Of a stretch of 64,000 nucleotides of DNA, positions 24,318 to 36,994 are shown piece after piece. The notes below the pieces were generated by a model. The model ran no database searches and had not been told where the DNA came from. It saw only the letters and a list, made by a program, of their open reading frames with translations. Both the position numbers and the translations under genes were made by a program. Source of the stretch: Epiperipatus broadwayi (Eukaryota; Onychophora; Udeonychophora; Euonychophora; Peripatidae); contig JAQFVV010012489.1 of the NCBI GenBank assembly GCA_028023455.1, positions 3,828,575-3,892,574 of the forward strand, written 5' to 3'. Numbering within the stretch: the first letter of the stretch is position 1; the number at the start of each line of letters is the position of its first letter.

Positions 24318-25920
24318 TTGTTGAAGGAGGAATTTTTTGTTAAAATAGGAAAAAAATATACGAAGATAAAGAGTGATAAAATATATGGAATGGTTAAAGG
24401 GCTGTGTAATAAAAAAATGATAAGTAGGGGAGTAATGGAAAATATAGTAAGTAAGGCTTGTGAGGTGGTGCAGATTTATGGAGCACCAAAAATATATAAA
24501 GGGGTGCCATTGAGACCAGTGATTAATGGTATAGGATCGTATTATGATAGGGTATCAAAATGGTTGGGAAAGATGTTTAGGAAGTATGTGAATAAGGAGA
24601 GTGCAGCTTTCATAAAAAATAATAGGCAGTTGGTGGAGGAAATTAGGGAAAGGGTGGAAGAATATGAGAGGTATAATTTGTTAATGGTGAAAATGGATGT
24701 GGTGTCTATGTACACAAATATAGATGTAAAGAAAGCAATAGGGTTGGCAGTGGACAAGTATAGGAGGGATAGAGAGAAAGAGGTAGAAAGGCCAGTAGAA
24801 GTGTTGGAAAATTTAATGAGTTTGTGTTGTAGAGATATTACTTTTCAGTTTAATGGGAGTTATTATAAACAGAAAGAAGGGTTATTGATAGGAGGGGCAT
24901 TAAGTGGAGTGTTGAGTGATATTTACATGCAAGATATGGAAGAAGCTATGGTGAAGGAGGAAAATGCACCAATTTTAATTAAGAGATATGTAGATGATTT
25001 CTTATTGATATTTAATAAGACTGAAAGACAAGTAAAAAAGTATTATGATAAGGTTAATAAGTTGGATAAGAAGTTAAGATTCACAATGGAATGGGAAAAG
25101 AATAATAAATTGGTGTATTTGGATATAATAATGAAAAAAGAGTATAGTAAAAGGAAGTGTAAAGTGAGAACAGAGGTCTTTAGAAAGATGGAGAAGGGTA
25201 ATATAGTGAATTGGGAGTCTGATGTAGATAAGCAATTTAAAATTAATGCTATAACATCAAGAGTATTTAGAGCAAATATTTATTGCAGAGAAAGAGAAGA
25301 TTATGAAAAGGAAATAGATATGATATTTAAGGAGTTTAGAGATAGTGAGTATCCAGAAAAGATAATAAAGAGGTGTATTGAGAGTATAGAAAGGAAATGT
25401 AGAAAGGGAGAAGAGAATGAGAGAAGAGTAATTGAAAGGAATAGGAAAAACAAATATATAGGAATAAGAGTACATGATTATAGTATAGTTAGAAAGATGA
25501 CTAGTATAATTGAAAAGCTTAATGTAAAATATAGAAATAATGTGAAATACAGAATAGTAAATAAGAAGAGAAAAAATTTGATGTAGGTTTTGGATAATAA
25601 ATATATAGATAAAGAGAGAAATTATGTTAATAGAGTTTATATGATAGAATGTAAAAAGGGTAGGGATAAGGGGGTTAGAAATAAATACATGGGTGAGACA
25701 AAGAACTATATATACAAGGCTGAGGCAACATAGGTATGAAAAAAGTTCACCAGTATTTGTGCATATGATGGAGACAGGGCATGATTTGGAGAAGGAAAGT
25801 ATAAAAATGATTAGTTTTGCAAATAGTAGAAGGGACAGGAAGATAAGAGAATCATTGTTAATTAAGAGAATAAGGCCTAGTATTAATAGAGAAAAAGGGA
25901 TAAGGACTTTGGTAGTGTGA
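24318..25920 (+). pseudogene. Penelope-like reverse transcriptase with GIY-YIG nuclease, right copy, interrupted
   Basis: A 422-codon plus frame runs 24318-25586. It includes KACEVVQIYGAPKIYKGVPL (finger region, about residues 46-65, PLRPVIN following), MVKMDVVSMYTNID (motif A), GLLIGGALSGVLSDIYM (motif B) and YVDD (about 224-227). TAG at 25584-25586 interrupts it where the left copy reads on. Homology continues past the stop, but a 2-bp deletion near 25705 within the YVGETKN block shifts the nuclease frame. The C-terminus is then read to 25920. It starts earlier than the left copy yet still lacks the usual PLE N-terminal region, so it is 5'-truncated. Confidence 0.92.
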
Positions 25921-25984
25921 AATTAAACAGTAGAAAAGTTTAGAATGATTTAAGTGAGGGGAAATGTAAAGCTTGATAGGGTAA

Positions 25985-26172
25985 AGAATTAAAATTTAGG
26001 GTAATTAAATAATAGAAGTGGTTAATAGAGGGAGCTAGGTGATGGGGAAAGAAAGGAAGTTGGGAAGTGGTTAATAAAGAATTAAAAGTTAGGGTAATTA
26101 AGTAATAGAAGTGGTTAATAGGGGGAGCTAGTTGATGGGGAAAGAAAGAAAGTTGGGAAGTGGTTAATATAA
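25985..26172. repeat. 93-bp tandem duplication in right PLE 3' region
   Basis: GGGAAGTGG occurs at 26062 and 26155. It is the mirror image of the duplication in the left copy, so the duplication predates the pair. Confidence 0.85.
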
Positions 26173-26929
26173 TAAAAGATGAAGGAAAAGTGAAGGAAAG
26201 TTAATGTAAAAATAGTTAAGTTTGTATTGATATTACATGTTAAAAGATGGTAGTTAAATAAGTAAAGATGGTAGGGAGTATTAGAGTATATATGAGGAAG
26301 GGAATTGAGGGGATGGTATGAAGGTATAAAATGAAGTAAGTAGGATATAAATGGCAGTGTAAGAAAAAGGGGGAAATGATTTTAGTTTATTGTTTTTTGA
26401 TTTTTAATATTTTGTTTTTTGATTTTTGAATTTTTTAATTTTTATTTTTAAGTTTATTTTTTAATTTTAATTTTTTGATTTTGGGTTTTTGGTCTTATAT
26501 ATGTAATTAATTATGATAAAAATGATAATTTTTGGTATTAATTTTTAGATTATTGTTTTAATGGGTTTTAAGGGGTTTGTTTTTAATGGTTTGATGATAA
26601 AATTTGAATTGTATTAATACATTTATTTGCTTGTAATCTTAAAAAATAATTTTAAAATGATTTTAAAGAAATTTTTATATTTTTATTATTAATTTTTTTT
26701 TTATTATTTTTTATAATTTTTTAATTTTTTTATAGTTTAGTTGTTTTTTTATAGTTTAGTTTTTATGTTTTGGGTTTTTAAAAGATTTGGGAAAATTTTG
26801 GTTGAAAAGTTTTGGATTGAGTTGTTTTTGCTTTATATTATTTTGTTTTATTATAATTTTGTATGAGAATATGAAGAATAATAATTTTGGTTGTATTGAT
26901 ATAATATTTGTGTAATTTTTTATGTTGTA

Positions 26930-26972
26930 GATCTGACGAAGACTGCTAATACAGTCGAAACTGTTATAATAA
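26930..26972 (+). ncRNA. PLE hammerhead-like motif, right copy
   Basis: CTGACGA (26933-26939; position 7 is variable in hammerheads), helix II GACTG/CAGTC (26941-26945/26952-26956) with a 6-nt loop, then GAAA (26957-26960) and CTGTTATAAT. All core residues on this strand are intact. Helix III would be minimal and I could not fix the cleavage strand pairing, as is common for PLE hammerheads, which may act as dimers. Confidence 0.62.
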
Positions 26973-27021
26973 ATAAAATTAATTGCTTGAAGTGTTAAAG
27001 GAGTGTTGATGAGTTTATAGT

Positions 27022-29399
27022 TACATATATGTTCCAATAGGTTTACTTAAAACCCAGTCAGCACACAGACATGTGGCTTAATAATTTCTGAACATATTTC
27101 AATTGCTATAAAATAACAACAAATGTTAACTAACTATATTCAATGATACCAAAACATCATAATAGGTTTACACACAGCACATTTATATATCAGCAAACTG
27201 ATGTGTGGTATAATATAAAATGAATTTATGTAAAATATTACTTAAAAAATTTTGTCACTTTTAATGATAGAAATATCTCTTACTAGGTTTATTTAAACAT
27301 ATACATATCTTTACACAGATGTGTGGTACAATAATTTCTTAACATATTTGAATAATTTCTTAACATATTTTTTAACATATGAGAATAATGTAAATAATTA
27401 ATCATATTTTCATGACACAGATACTTTATACTAGATTTACATAAAATGCATATCTAGATTTACATAAAATGCATATATGTGCAGTAAAATAATTTATTAA
27501 CATATTTGAATTCATCAGAATAATAAAATAATTAACATTTTTCATAATTAATTTTATGTTGGATATACATAAAATTTACATATACATATTTATATACATA
27601 CAATGCCAAGCAGAAAGTAAAAGCATGTTTCATTGTGAATGATCCTAATGCCATCAACACAAGAGATGTCTGCTTCTGAATTTCTAAGAAATGGACTGGT
27701 TAAATAATTTGCATACACTTACATACATTAATACTGATACAAAATCATTAGTAGCATAAGCTATGAATATGGAAATATGTAAGTTCTGAAAGTGCTTAAC
27801 TAGAAACTTTTTTTGAAAAAAAATAGCTTCACTGATGTGCATTTAGAGTGCAACATAGTAAGAAAAATATGAATTAGTTATCAAATTGTCTTATGACAAT
27901 TTACACTTTTTGTATTTCAAAAAATAATATCAATTTCTTGACCATTGATTAAAGTTAAATCCTCCAGCAAATATATTTCTTTTTTTTATCTAAAAAAAAT
28001 GTTGGTCTTTACTTTTTTCTTTTCAAGATAAAATTGTCTATGGATCAATCATTTCATTCAAGCAATTTTTACTTGTTTTTCTTTTAAAATATATCATTTT
28101 TGTCTCTTCAATGATTTAAAATAATATTATTCTCAAATGAAAATAAAATTACTAAAAATATATTTTTCACATAAGTGCACATGTACAACATGTATACACA
28201 TGTAATATAGATGATATTAATTAAAATTATTAATTAGTCTCGCTTTTGTAGTCAATAAAAGTTTTTTTCACTTTCTTTTTAAAAAAAAAATATAAAATCA
28301 GTCTTGACAGGATTATTGTTGATTGATTGTTAATAAACATCTTTAAACTTAAAATATAGATTTTAAAGGTTTCTTTTTTTAAAATAGATGATTTAAAATA
28401 ATATCATTCTCCATTATATATCTGACTTTTAAAATGTCACTTTAAACCAAAAAAATTATTTCAAATTTTCTTCTCATTATATAATTTTCTTTTCATTATA
28501 TGTAACATTACTCTACTCACCAGCTTTGCTTCATATATTTACATTTATCTGTGCTTGTCTGAATATAGATAAAACAGCGTATGTGTAACTAATTCATCAG
28601 CCAAATGATGGATTGTCTTGATGGGAACCAATCCAGGATTGTCTTCACTGAAAAAGATATCATCACGTAATTGTTGTTTTCCAATAAGTTCCACTTAGAC
28701 TTCAGGCCAGCCATCTAATATTATAATGGCTATAGAGAACACACAGAAGTTTGATCATCCTTTTAGGTGTATCTAAACTCCAGCAAAGTGAACTAGTCAA
28801 CCATTTCTGGATCTACTATCTTGGCTTCAACTATATCTGATTCATGGTACTTATTTGTATAACTCTGGAAACCAACTACTGCCAACTTCTCTATGAATTT
28901 TAGGAAAAGTCAACTACTTTTATCTTTTTATCAACCCTTTTTATAGCTAAGATGGGGAGAAAAAAAATCATTAATTAATTTTAGAAAATTTTTTTTTCCT
29001 ATCGTGTGATTGGAAAAAGTTAATGATTTCAATTCACTTTAGTCCTTTTAATTAAAAGCTACTTTTGAATTTTATCAAAAGTATGATCTACAAGTTTTAC
29101 TTAAAAGAAAAGATTTCCAAAATTGTCTACATCAATAATTACCTGGATATCTATTGCCATCAAACAAGCTTGTGTTAATTTCAAAATCAGAATACAATAA
29201 AAGTATTTATTTAGATCTTTTTAAATGTTTAATTTATAATAAAATATCTAAAATTCAATACCTGTTACTTATTACATTTTAACTCTAATTTATTATTTCA
29301 AGATGCTATCTTTAAAAAAACCCAAAATAATATTTTAAAAAAATCTATTACTCATTTCTATTTTTCCTTTCCAAACATATTATATTATACACACGACAT
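27022..29399. other. AT-rich stretch, no gene seen
   Basis: Includes a 26-bp direct repeat near 27430-27480 (TAGATTTACATAAAATGCAT twice). A patch of ordinary complexity at 28560-28920 is non-repetitive by eye but has no open frame. Confidence 0.65.
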
Positions 29400-30950
29400 A
29401 TATTATATTGAAATTGACTGATAACAATTAAAACATATGATTATATTTGATATTTACATAGATGAAATAATATTCAATTGAATCGGTCAATGAAATCTAC
29501 TCTCTTCATGTTATAAGAGCTAGAAAATATCCAAGACGAATTATTCCAAACTAAACGATAAAGTATAATTTAGATCTTTATAATGGAATCAGACAAACAT
29601 GAAATGATTGAATTTGTACTATTAACTAAGATAAATGATAATATGTATGTATAATATTCGCATGCAAATATAAATATGAAAATTATATAGAAACAAAATA
29701 ATTTTACTAGTAAGCTAAACAACCTTATCTTATATTCCAATTTGCTTACCAAGCTGAGCCTGAATTCCGCTACTTAAAAGCTACGCCGTCTTCGCAATCC
29801 AAATAAGACAAAATAATTAAACTAGTATTGATATTCAAATCAACTCAATTTATTAGATTATAAATAAGAAAATTGACAATATTCATGATAGAATACATCC
29901 GAAATGACTTTATATTTTAGATGGGTTGATTAAATAAAATGATCATATTGCTATGTGTTTCTCTACATACGTGTTGCAATAACAATAACGACACAAACAA
30001 AAAAAAATAAATGAATAAATGACGGGAAAGGCCCCTAGATATTTTACTAAAATAAAATATACATATAACCTATACCAAAATGTGAAATAGGAGGATATCA
30101 AAATCTATTTGTTTATCAAAATAATTACGGATAAATGAATATGAAATAAAGAATATTTTGAGCCTCTCCGATCATTTTCATCTAATAACTTATACTACTT
30201 TTAGACAATAAAAAAAAATCATCATATTTTTACTACATAAAAAAAAATATATATAGCACACGTACATTTCATATAAAAAAAAAATCATACCATATTTTTA
30301 TAAATCAGTTCGTTCACTGTTTACTGGTCTATCGATCGACCTCAATCATAGTGTATAGAAAAGTTTCTCCGTCAGAAATGGTAATCGTAAACCCTGCAAT
30401 ACTTCTTTAAAAAGTTTCCTTTTCAATTTTTCTCTTTTTTCTTTTTTATTTTCCTTCCTTTCTCTTCTCTCCTGAAGATGTGAGTGCACTTTGACTATTC
30501 CCATTATGAGGTGAAGTGATCCATTGGGTTCATGTTCCGATGTTTATGCAAATCCATTTTTTTTTTTTTTTTATTTTTTTATATTATTCTTACTTCATAG
30601 GTTTCTTCTTATTTTTTTTTTTTTTTTACATTGTTGCCGCCTTCCGAGACTCCCTTTCCACTGCCCGCTGAATGATTGAACGGGCAGACAATTCCTTTAT
30701 TTTTTCATGTTTTATAGTTTTTACATCCAAAATATTAAAAAAAATTCATTTTTTTTTTTTTTTTTTTTAAAGACACGGAAAATAAATCTGTCCTTTACTA
30801 TTGCAAAATGATAAAGCTTGTGTGTCCTGTTATCTTCTGAAACGTCATTTTTATATGTTCTCTTTCTGACGTTGTCTTATCCTGGCGACCACACACGGTT
30901 ATAGATAAGAAGATACGTGAAGATTAAATCCAAATTCGATTACAATTTTT
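29400..30950. promoter_or_regulatory. CpG-richer island, possible regulatory DNA
   Basis: By eye about 35 CpG sites in 1.5 kb, compared with only a few in stretches such as 3000-4500. Examples are CTACGCCGTCTTCGC, TCTATCGATCGACC, GCCGCCTTCCGAG and GGCGACC. It contains a perfect hairpin CTGCCCG/CGGGCAG near 30660-30690 and T-runs. No exon, splice pair or known core promoter was recognised, and the ORF at 29570-29752 is not convincing. The call rests only on CpG retention. Confidence 0.35.
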
Positions 30951-31237
30951 CTTATTTTTTTTTTTTTTAATATTATTTTATAAACCAAAATACAAAATTG
31001 ATATAATAACCTTTTAAATCATTGATATACATCAATGATTTACACCTATCTATATACTTCTCTTTAATAACAATATTTTTATAAAAAAATCTATAAATAA
31101 AATGTATACAACATATATGTAAACATTGAACTGTATGTAATAATGTTACTATGGTGTCTGCATTCATATCTGAAAAGTATAAAATAATATCAATCCGATT
31201 TAGTTAAATTTATATTATGCTGAATGGTTTACTATGT

Positions 31238-31269
<32 letters not shown>

Positions 31270-32639
31270 TATATATATACCTGGATCATCAATTTGAATA
31301 CTCACAATATATATATATATATATATTGATTGGAAACATGTTAAAATAAATTAATTAAATGATATTTTATTTTTCTATAATATTTTGTTTTTATATAATG
31401 TAATGTTTCATATTATTCTTATTTAATCATCTATGAATCATAATTAAGAGTTTTAGTAGACAAAAAATGTGTCCAATGTTTTTAATTTTGTTACTAACTA
31501 TTGTTGTAACCTTCGATATAACTCAATTATTTTATTTTTTAAAAATGAAATCATTTGATATTTCAGCATTATTTTTATCAGGTTGAGCCTTAATTTGAAA
31601 ACCTTTGGCTCATAAATCTTACCATATTATTATTGATCTATTATATAAAATGGGTAATTGAATGTTTAGCTTCTCAGTAGCTCATGTAATTTTCAAGTGC
31701 TAAATGCTTTTGGTAGGTTTTGATTGAGAAACCATAGTACATACGGTTTTTACTCTATAATTGTACTAAGATTTTTCAATATTTTTATAAAGTATGTATT
31801 ATGTTTTATGTTATATTAAGCATAAAATAATTATTACTTTTTGGAATTTTCAATACAAAAATTTCGAATTTATGACAATTATATCAATAAAAATTGATAC
31901 ACACACAAACATATATATAGTACGAAAATCAAGTCACCAGGCATTTACCAGGAAACCTTGTTTGGAGCTATTAGCACATTCTTTATACTATATATATTGT
32001 AGCTATGGGTAAAGGACCATAATCAAATAAATCGGTTTAATATTAGTTTAGTTTTTTTTAGAATTTAATATGTTAACTATTAAACATTCTACCCTTTAAG
32101 CATTATATATATTATTATAAAGGCTTCCTTATAAATAATTATTAGAGATGTCATCGTAAATGATTTTATTTTAAAATTTGTATTATAGTAACATATATTT
32201 TTATCACATCGAATAATAAAAAAAATATGATATTGATACTTTTGTTGTTAAACATGTTTTTTTTTTTTTACTTATTTTAAAATATGTTTTGAAATATGTA
32301 CATGTCTATGTCAGAATGTTTATAGGACTAGTCATAAATTATCAAACACATATTTTAAAATATAAGTCAAAGATTTAAAATAGAAATAACAAATTAGTTA
32401 TATTGAAATAAAATTAACAAAATAAGAATGTCTGGATTTTATTTTACTTTAATATTTTAAAATTTCATGTTGTAAATAATTTTGTATTGTTTAAAACAAT
32501 AATACACAGTAGTATTGTATTAATTTAATAGAAGAAATGGAAAAGGGGATAAACATATTATATAAAAATATATTTATTTGCTTGCAAAGTAATGTAAATT
32601 ATTTAAGAAAATTATTTTACTTTATTTTAGAATTAGAAA
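30951..32639. other. AT-rich stretch, no gene seen
   Basis: T-runs near 30960 and 31250 and a short TA run near 31310. No gene or known repeat recognised. Confidence 0.65.
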
Positions 32640-34030
32640 GAAAAAGGCTTTAATTTTTTCACATGCATTTTAAGTGTGTGTATAATAACCAAATGATGTG
32701 GTTTTTGACTGAAGAAGGATCTCTCAAACCTTAACAAAAGATAGGAGTTTTATAAAGATAAAAGTGGCAGTCTTATTTTAATGTAAATTCCTATTTATAT
32801 ATGTGAATCTGAAGCATCTTGATTTGACAGCATAAAGGTATTACTCTCTTCACTTTCAAATCCATTATTTTCTTAATACTTTCAGTATCAACCCAATTGT
32901 AAATAGACACTAACAATGAATATTTTCACTATAATGCCATATTTGATTTTTTGTGTGTGTAATTATTTTTTTATTTATATTACAAAATTTAATATTTAAA
33001 ATACTAAACATGAAAAATTAATATTTTAAAACTATGAAAATAAGTATCTAACTGAAGGTCTTATTGTTGACAAAGGCAAACATCATTATTTGCTTCACAA
33101 TATCTATTGAAAAAAGTTAAAAGAACTAAATATTAGATATTAGAATTTTATGTTATTAACAAATGATATATTTACAATTAGTTATCCTCAAAGAACTAAA
33201 AAAATTCTATAAGCTAATAAATTATTAAATGTTATTAAAATATTTCACTTACAGTTTTTACAAAAACAATTTTCTTTTTAGCTTCTAAAGACTTTTCTAT
33301 TGTAATTTCCAGTTTTCATAGCATACTTCATATACTTTCTAAGAAATGCCTTTTTAATAATAAAATGTTTTCAAAGTCACCCCCTCCCCACTTGGTTTAA
33401 TAATGTCTTTTACAAAAATATTGCATCATAGTCTTTTGAGTGGCATTTAACTTCAGGGTTAATGAATCTAGAGAATCAGCAAATCATAAATTGCCATCTC
33501 CTTCATAGCTTTTTCAAAACAATAGAAAGTTCTATCAATCACAGACAAAGGCTTATAAAGATTTGTATTCTGCTGACATATCTTGAAATGTGTTTTTTTT
33601 TTAATTAACATATTAAAATGGAAGCTTCTTAGAAAGAATTGATGCATCCTGTCACACACCATAATTTAAAATATCCAATGCTTTAAAACTATCACTGTAC
33701 CATTGCATTTCCTAAAATGTCAAATAGAATAGTGCTATCACAGCTTACTTTTGTGAAACAGTTAAATCAAAAGATTTTGCATAAGACAATTTATGAAAGG
33801 AAATAGTGAATTTAAATGTGAAAAGAATAATATCTTCACACTCTCAAATCAAGATGTTTCAGATTGGTCTATGTAAATAAAAATTTTAGTTAAAGATACA
33901 ACAGCCATTCTTAGATTTATAACATCTCTATCTTTTATTGAGGTATGAGAGGTCTATCTATAACCAAAAACTACATTGTTTGGATATTATACACATATTT
34001 AAGGTGCATGTAAAAAGAATAAACCCTTTT
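32640..34030. mobile_element. foldback element, about 1.4 kb
   Basis: The left arm (about 32640-32880) and right arm (about 33790-34030) are inverted copies, with ACATCTTGATTTGA-type blocks, TTTTACATGCA ends and CTCTCA...AAAAGATAG segments matching in order at roughly 75-80%. The interior has no coding frame, so it is non-autonomous. Confidence 0.65.
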
Positions 34031-34206
34031 AATTTAATTACAGATCAGAACATTATTTTAGAGTTGTTTAAATGATTATTATGGATTTTTTAGAATCATG
34101 TATCATGCTAAGGATATGTTAAATATTTTTGAATGGATGAATTATGATACAAAAGATTTTTCAATCATTACCAAGATACTAAGATTACTTATGTCTCTGT
34201 CTTTTT

Positions 34207-34907
34207 CAAAATACATTATATTTCATTCAAATATCAGCCTTTCAAGCTAATTGAGAACGCGCCTTTTTTGAGAGTGTTAAATAAATGAATACTTTCCTCT
34301 TCAATCCAAGATATAATATTTATGGAGAAACAAAAAGAATCCTCTTATTCCTACAACTCAAATTCTTTTATATGAGCAAATCTGAAGTACTGATGAGGAG
34401 AGCGTGAGTAGAATTATCAGGTTAAATTACTATTTACGATGTTTTTTTGACTGAATGACGTCGGTGAAAGGCGCATGCTCAATTAGCTTGAAAGGCTGAT
34501 ATTTGAATGTAATATAATTGTAAACATGGTGCTTGATAAAATAATTGCTTATTTACTCATAATTAAGTTTCAGTAAGAATGACGTTTAGTAAATTCTAAG
34601 TAATTTCACCGACGTCATTCAGTCAAAAAAACATCGTAAATAGTAATTTAAAGTGAGAATTCTACTCATGCTCTTTTCAACAGTACTTCAGATTTGCTCA
34701 TATAAAAGAATTTGAGTCATAGGAATAAGAGGATCCTTTTTATTCCTGCATAAATACTATATCTTGGATTGAAGAGGAAAGTATTCATTTATTTAACACT
34801 CTCAAAAAAGGCGCATGCTCAATTAGCTTGAAAGGCTGATATTTGAATGTAATATAATTATAAACATGGCTCTAGATAAAATAATTGCTTATTTACTCAA
34901 AATAAAT
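34207..34907. mobile_element. complex foldback with repeated GGCGCATGC terminus
   Basis: Inverted arms 34255-34470 and 34596-34825 are about 90% alike. The terminal block GGCGCATGCTCAATTAGC occurs in direct orientation at 34471 and 34811 and inverted at 34222-34265. The central loop thus holds an internal terminus, suggesting one copy inserted in or recombined with another. Non-coding. Confidence 0.75.
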
Positions 34908-35450
34908 TATGTAAAACAAAAATTTATAAATATATATTAATTTTCTTGAAAATGTCTCATCTTTATTATTAACTTTCTTTACAATTTTTTTTTCTCAATA
35001 TAGTTATCCTAGAAAAACAAATATGCAGGAGTAGAATTTAAACCCATTGTTTGGAGTCCCAATCTTCATCAATCTATTTAAATGTCATTACATCAGGTGA
35101 ATGTGTCATCTAAAGAAATCAACATGCCCTGAAGAAAATATTGCCACTCATTTACATAAAAAAAATTTCAAACTTTAAATGACAAATAAAATAGTAAATC
35201 AGTGCTAAAGAATTGAAAGTAAAATACCTTAATTGGTTTGCTTATGAACATTCTTTAAATTATTCTATTAAATTATAATGACCAAAACAACAAGAAGATT
35301 TAAATGCCTGTAAGATCTTTCCAGTAATAAACAAATTTGTATGAACTTGTAATGAAGTATATTCTGATTAAATCTGCAATTTATAATTAGCATGCCTGAA
35401 AGTCAACAAAGTAGAAAAAAAAAATTAATTTTATTATTCAATTTTTGTAA

Positions 35451-35593
<143 letters not shown>

Positions 35594-35802
35594 TATGTTT
35601 GTACAAATTTTAAATTAAACATACCTCAATTCATATGCAAACAATATCATTGCCAACATTGTTAGTAATTTACAGTGAAATTTATTTATCATCCAGATAG
35701 AGAATGATGTTTAATAGTTATTAAATTCATAATCATTTATATAAGACTAGAGGCAGTATATCTTTTTAAACACACTGATTGTAATAATTAAATAAGATTT
35801 AC

Positions 35803-36720
35803 ACAAAGGCAAAACTCTCCATAGAATAATGACACTCAGTGCAAGACAGAGTAATCAATGGCTGCTGGGGGGTTTGTGAATAAAATTTCTATCTATTGCC
35901 TATTCATCCAATATTTTCAGACTAGTTTTTAGATTGTAGATTTCATCAGTGAGAAGCCTCAGATCAGAGAGCATTGCACTTAGGTCTTAGGATCCAAGGC
36001 AACCCTCCAGCAACCATCTTTTACCTTATTAGCTAACTATAAAGCTTTAAGTCCAAAATGAAAATGCAATGATGTTTTTAATTCAAACTCATTAGTCTGT
36101 ATATCTGTATAGATCTCATCTGAATTCAGCATCAATACTGGATATTGGAGGTGTAGACACTGTAAGGAATTTGTGCATAAAACTTCTTGTATCCATTGAT
36201 TTATCTGAATTGCATTGAGTGGCACTATTCTATGGAAAGTTTTGCTTCTGTGCAAACAGTTTGTGAATGCATAAAGAATGGTGATCAGGTGATTTCAATA
36301 CCAATCCTGCCTAATAAGATTATGGTGACTGTCATTACTGAAAAACCAAGATCACCAAAAATATGGTTGCTGAACTGAATTTAGATCTATAAAACTATAC
36401 AAGCTAATAAACTTGAAAACATTATTGTTTTCATTTTCAACTCAAATCTTTATAGTTAGCTAATAAGGTAAAATCTGGCTGTTGGAGTTGCATTGGATCC
36501 TAAGATCTAGATGCAGTGCTCTCAGATCCAAGGCTGCTCACTGATAAAAACCTCAAGCTAGAAACTACTCTGGAAATATTGAATGAGATGGCACAAGATA
36601 AAGATTTTAGGAACAAACCTTCTTGCATCCATTAATTTTTAAGTAGGCACACACTGTGGCACTAGTGAAGAAATTTGACTCTGTGTAAACAGCTTGTGTG
36701 TAATGTTTAGTGGTTAAAGT
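35803..36720. mobile_element. divergent MITE-family foldback, two nested inverted pairs
   Basis: GGCAAAACTCTCC at 35807 and GGAAAGTTTTGC at 36234 are inverted ends matching the 13.2-kb MITE. Inside and beyond, 35940-36075 is inverted at 36410-36560 (shared TTACCTTATTAGCTAACTAT), and a further degenerate MITE arm lies at 36590-36690. This looks like a MITE-family copy that duplicated in inverse orientation. Confidence 0.65.
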
Positions 36721-36888
36721 TTAAATTAAACTTAGCTCAATGTAAAAATGTTGCTTTTCTTTCTTTCCTTTTATAATTTGAATTATCTCTTACCAATTAT
36801 AAGTTTGCAAACTTCTTTTATTAAATATTTAATATTATTAACTTTATAGTTCTATTTCTTTTTATTTTTTTAAATTGATGTACTTATG

Positions 36889-36981
36889 TTTTTTTTTTCA
36901 TATGTCAAATGCATTGACCATTAAGCAAACCCGGGCCAGCTGCTTGGAAAGCAGCCATGCTAACCACTAGGCCACCAATGC
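36889..36981 (-). mobile_element. tRNA-derived SINE, Gly-like head
   Basis: On the minus strand the A box TGGCCTAGTGG (36974-36964) is near perfect. The anticodon arm GCTGC-TTTCCAA-GCAGC gives TCC (glycine-like). The B box is decayed to GGGTTTGCTTA. The tail is ATTTGACATATG plus an A-run, the same tail as the Ala-like SINEs. Imperfect flanking repeats (TTGATGTACTTATG and TTGACTGCTTATG) may be the target-site duplication. Confidence 0.75.
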
Positions 36982-36994
36982 TTGACTGCTTATG

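Larger units (their letters stand above)
21640..27021. mobile_element. Penelope-like element pair forming a 5.4-kb palindrome
   Basis: Left arm 21640-24304 and right arm about 24380-27021 are inverted copies of one PLE with 5' ends inward. Homology stops sharply at both outer ends (ACTATAAACTC at 21640, GAGTTTATAGT ending 27021). The 75 bp at 24305-24380 exist only in the right copy as extra 5' coding sequence. Each arm contains reverse transcriptase, GIY-YIG nuclease, a 3' region with a duplicated 93-bp block, a long AT-rich tail and a hammerhead-like motif near the end. Many base differences, separate indels and different stops show independent ageing. PLE copies are known to insert in tandem and inverted partial arrangements. 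Confidence 0.88.

Noticed and set aside
21640-27021. Assembly artefact as the explanation of the palindrome
   Set aside because: The arms differ at many bases, carry different disabling mutations and are unequal at the centre, which a mirrored assembly error would not produce.
28588-28600. TCATCAG (minus CTGATGA)
   Set aside because: No helix II and no GAAA nearby; chance match.
35930-35960. CTGATGA on the minus strand as another hammerhead
   Set aside because: No helix II can be drawn between it and the next GAAA; the segment belongs to the degenerate MITE-family foldback.
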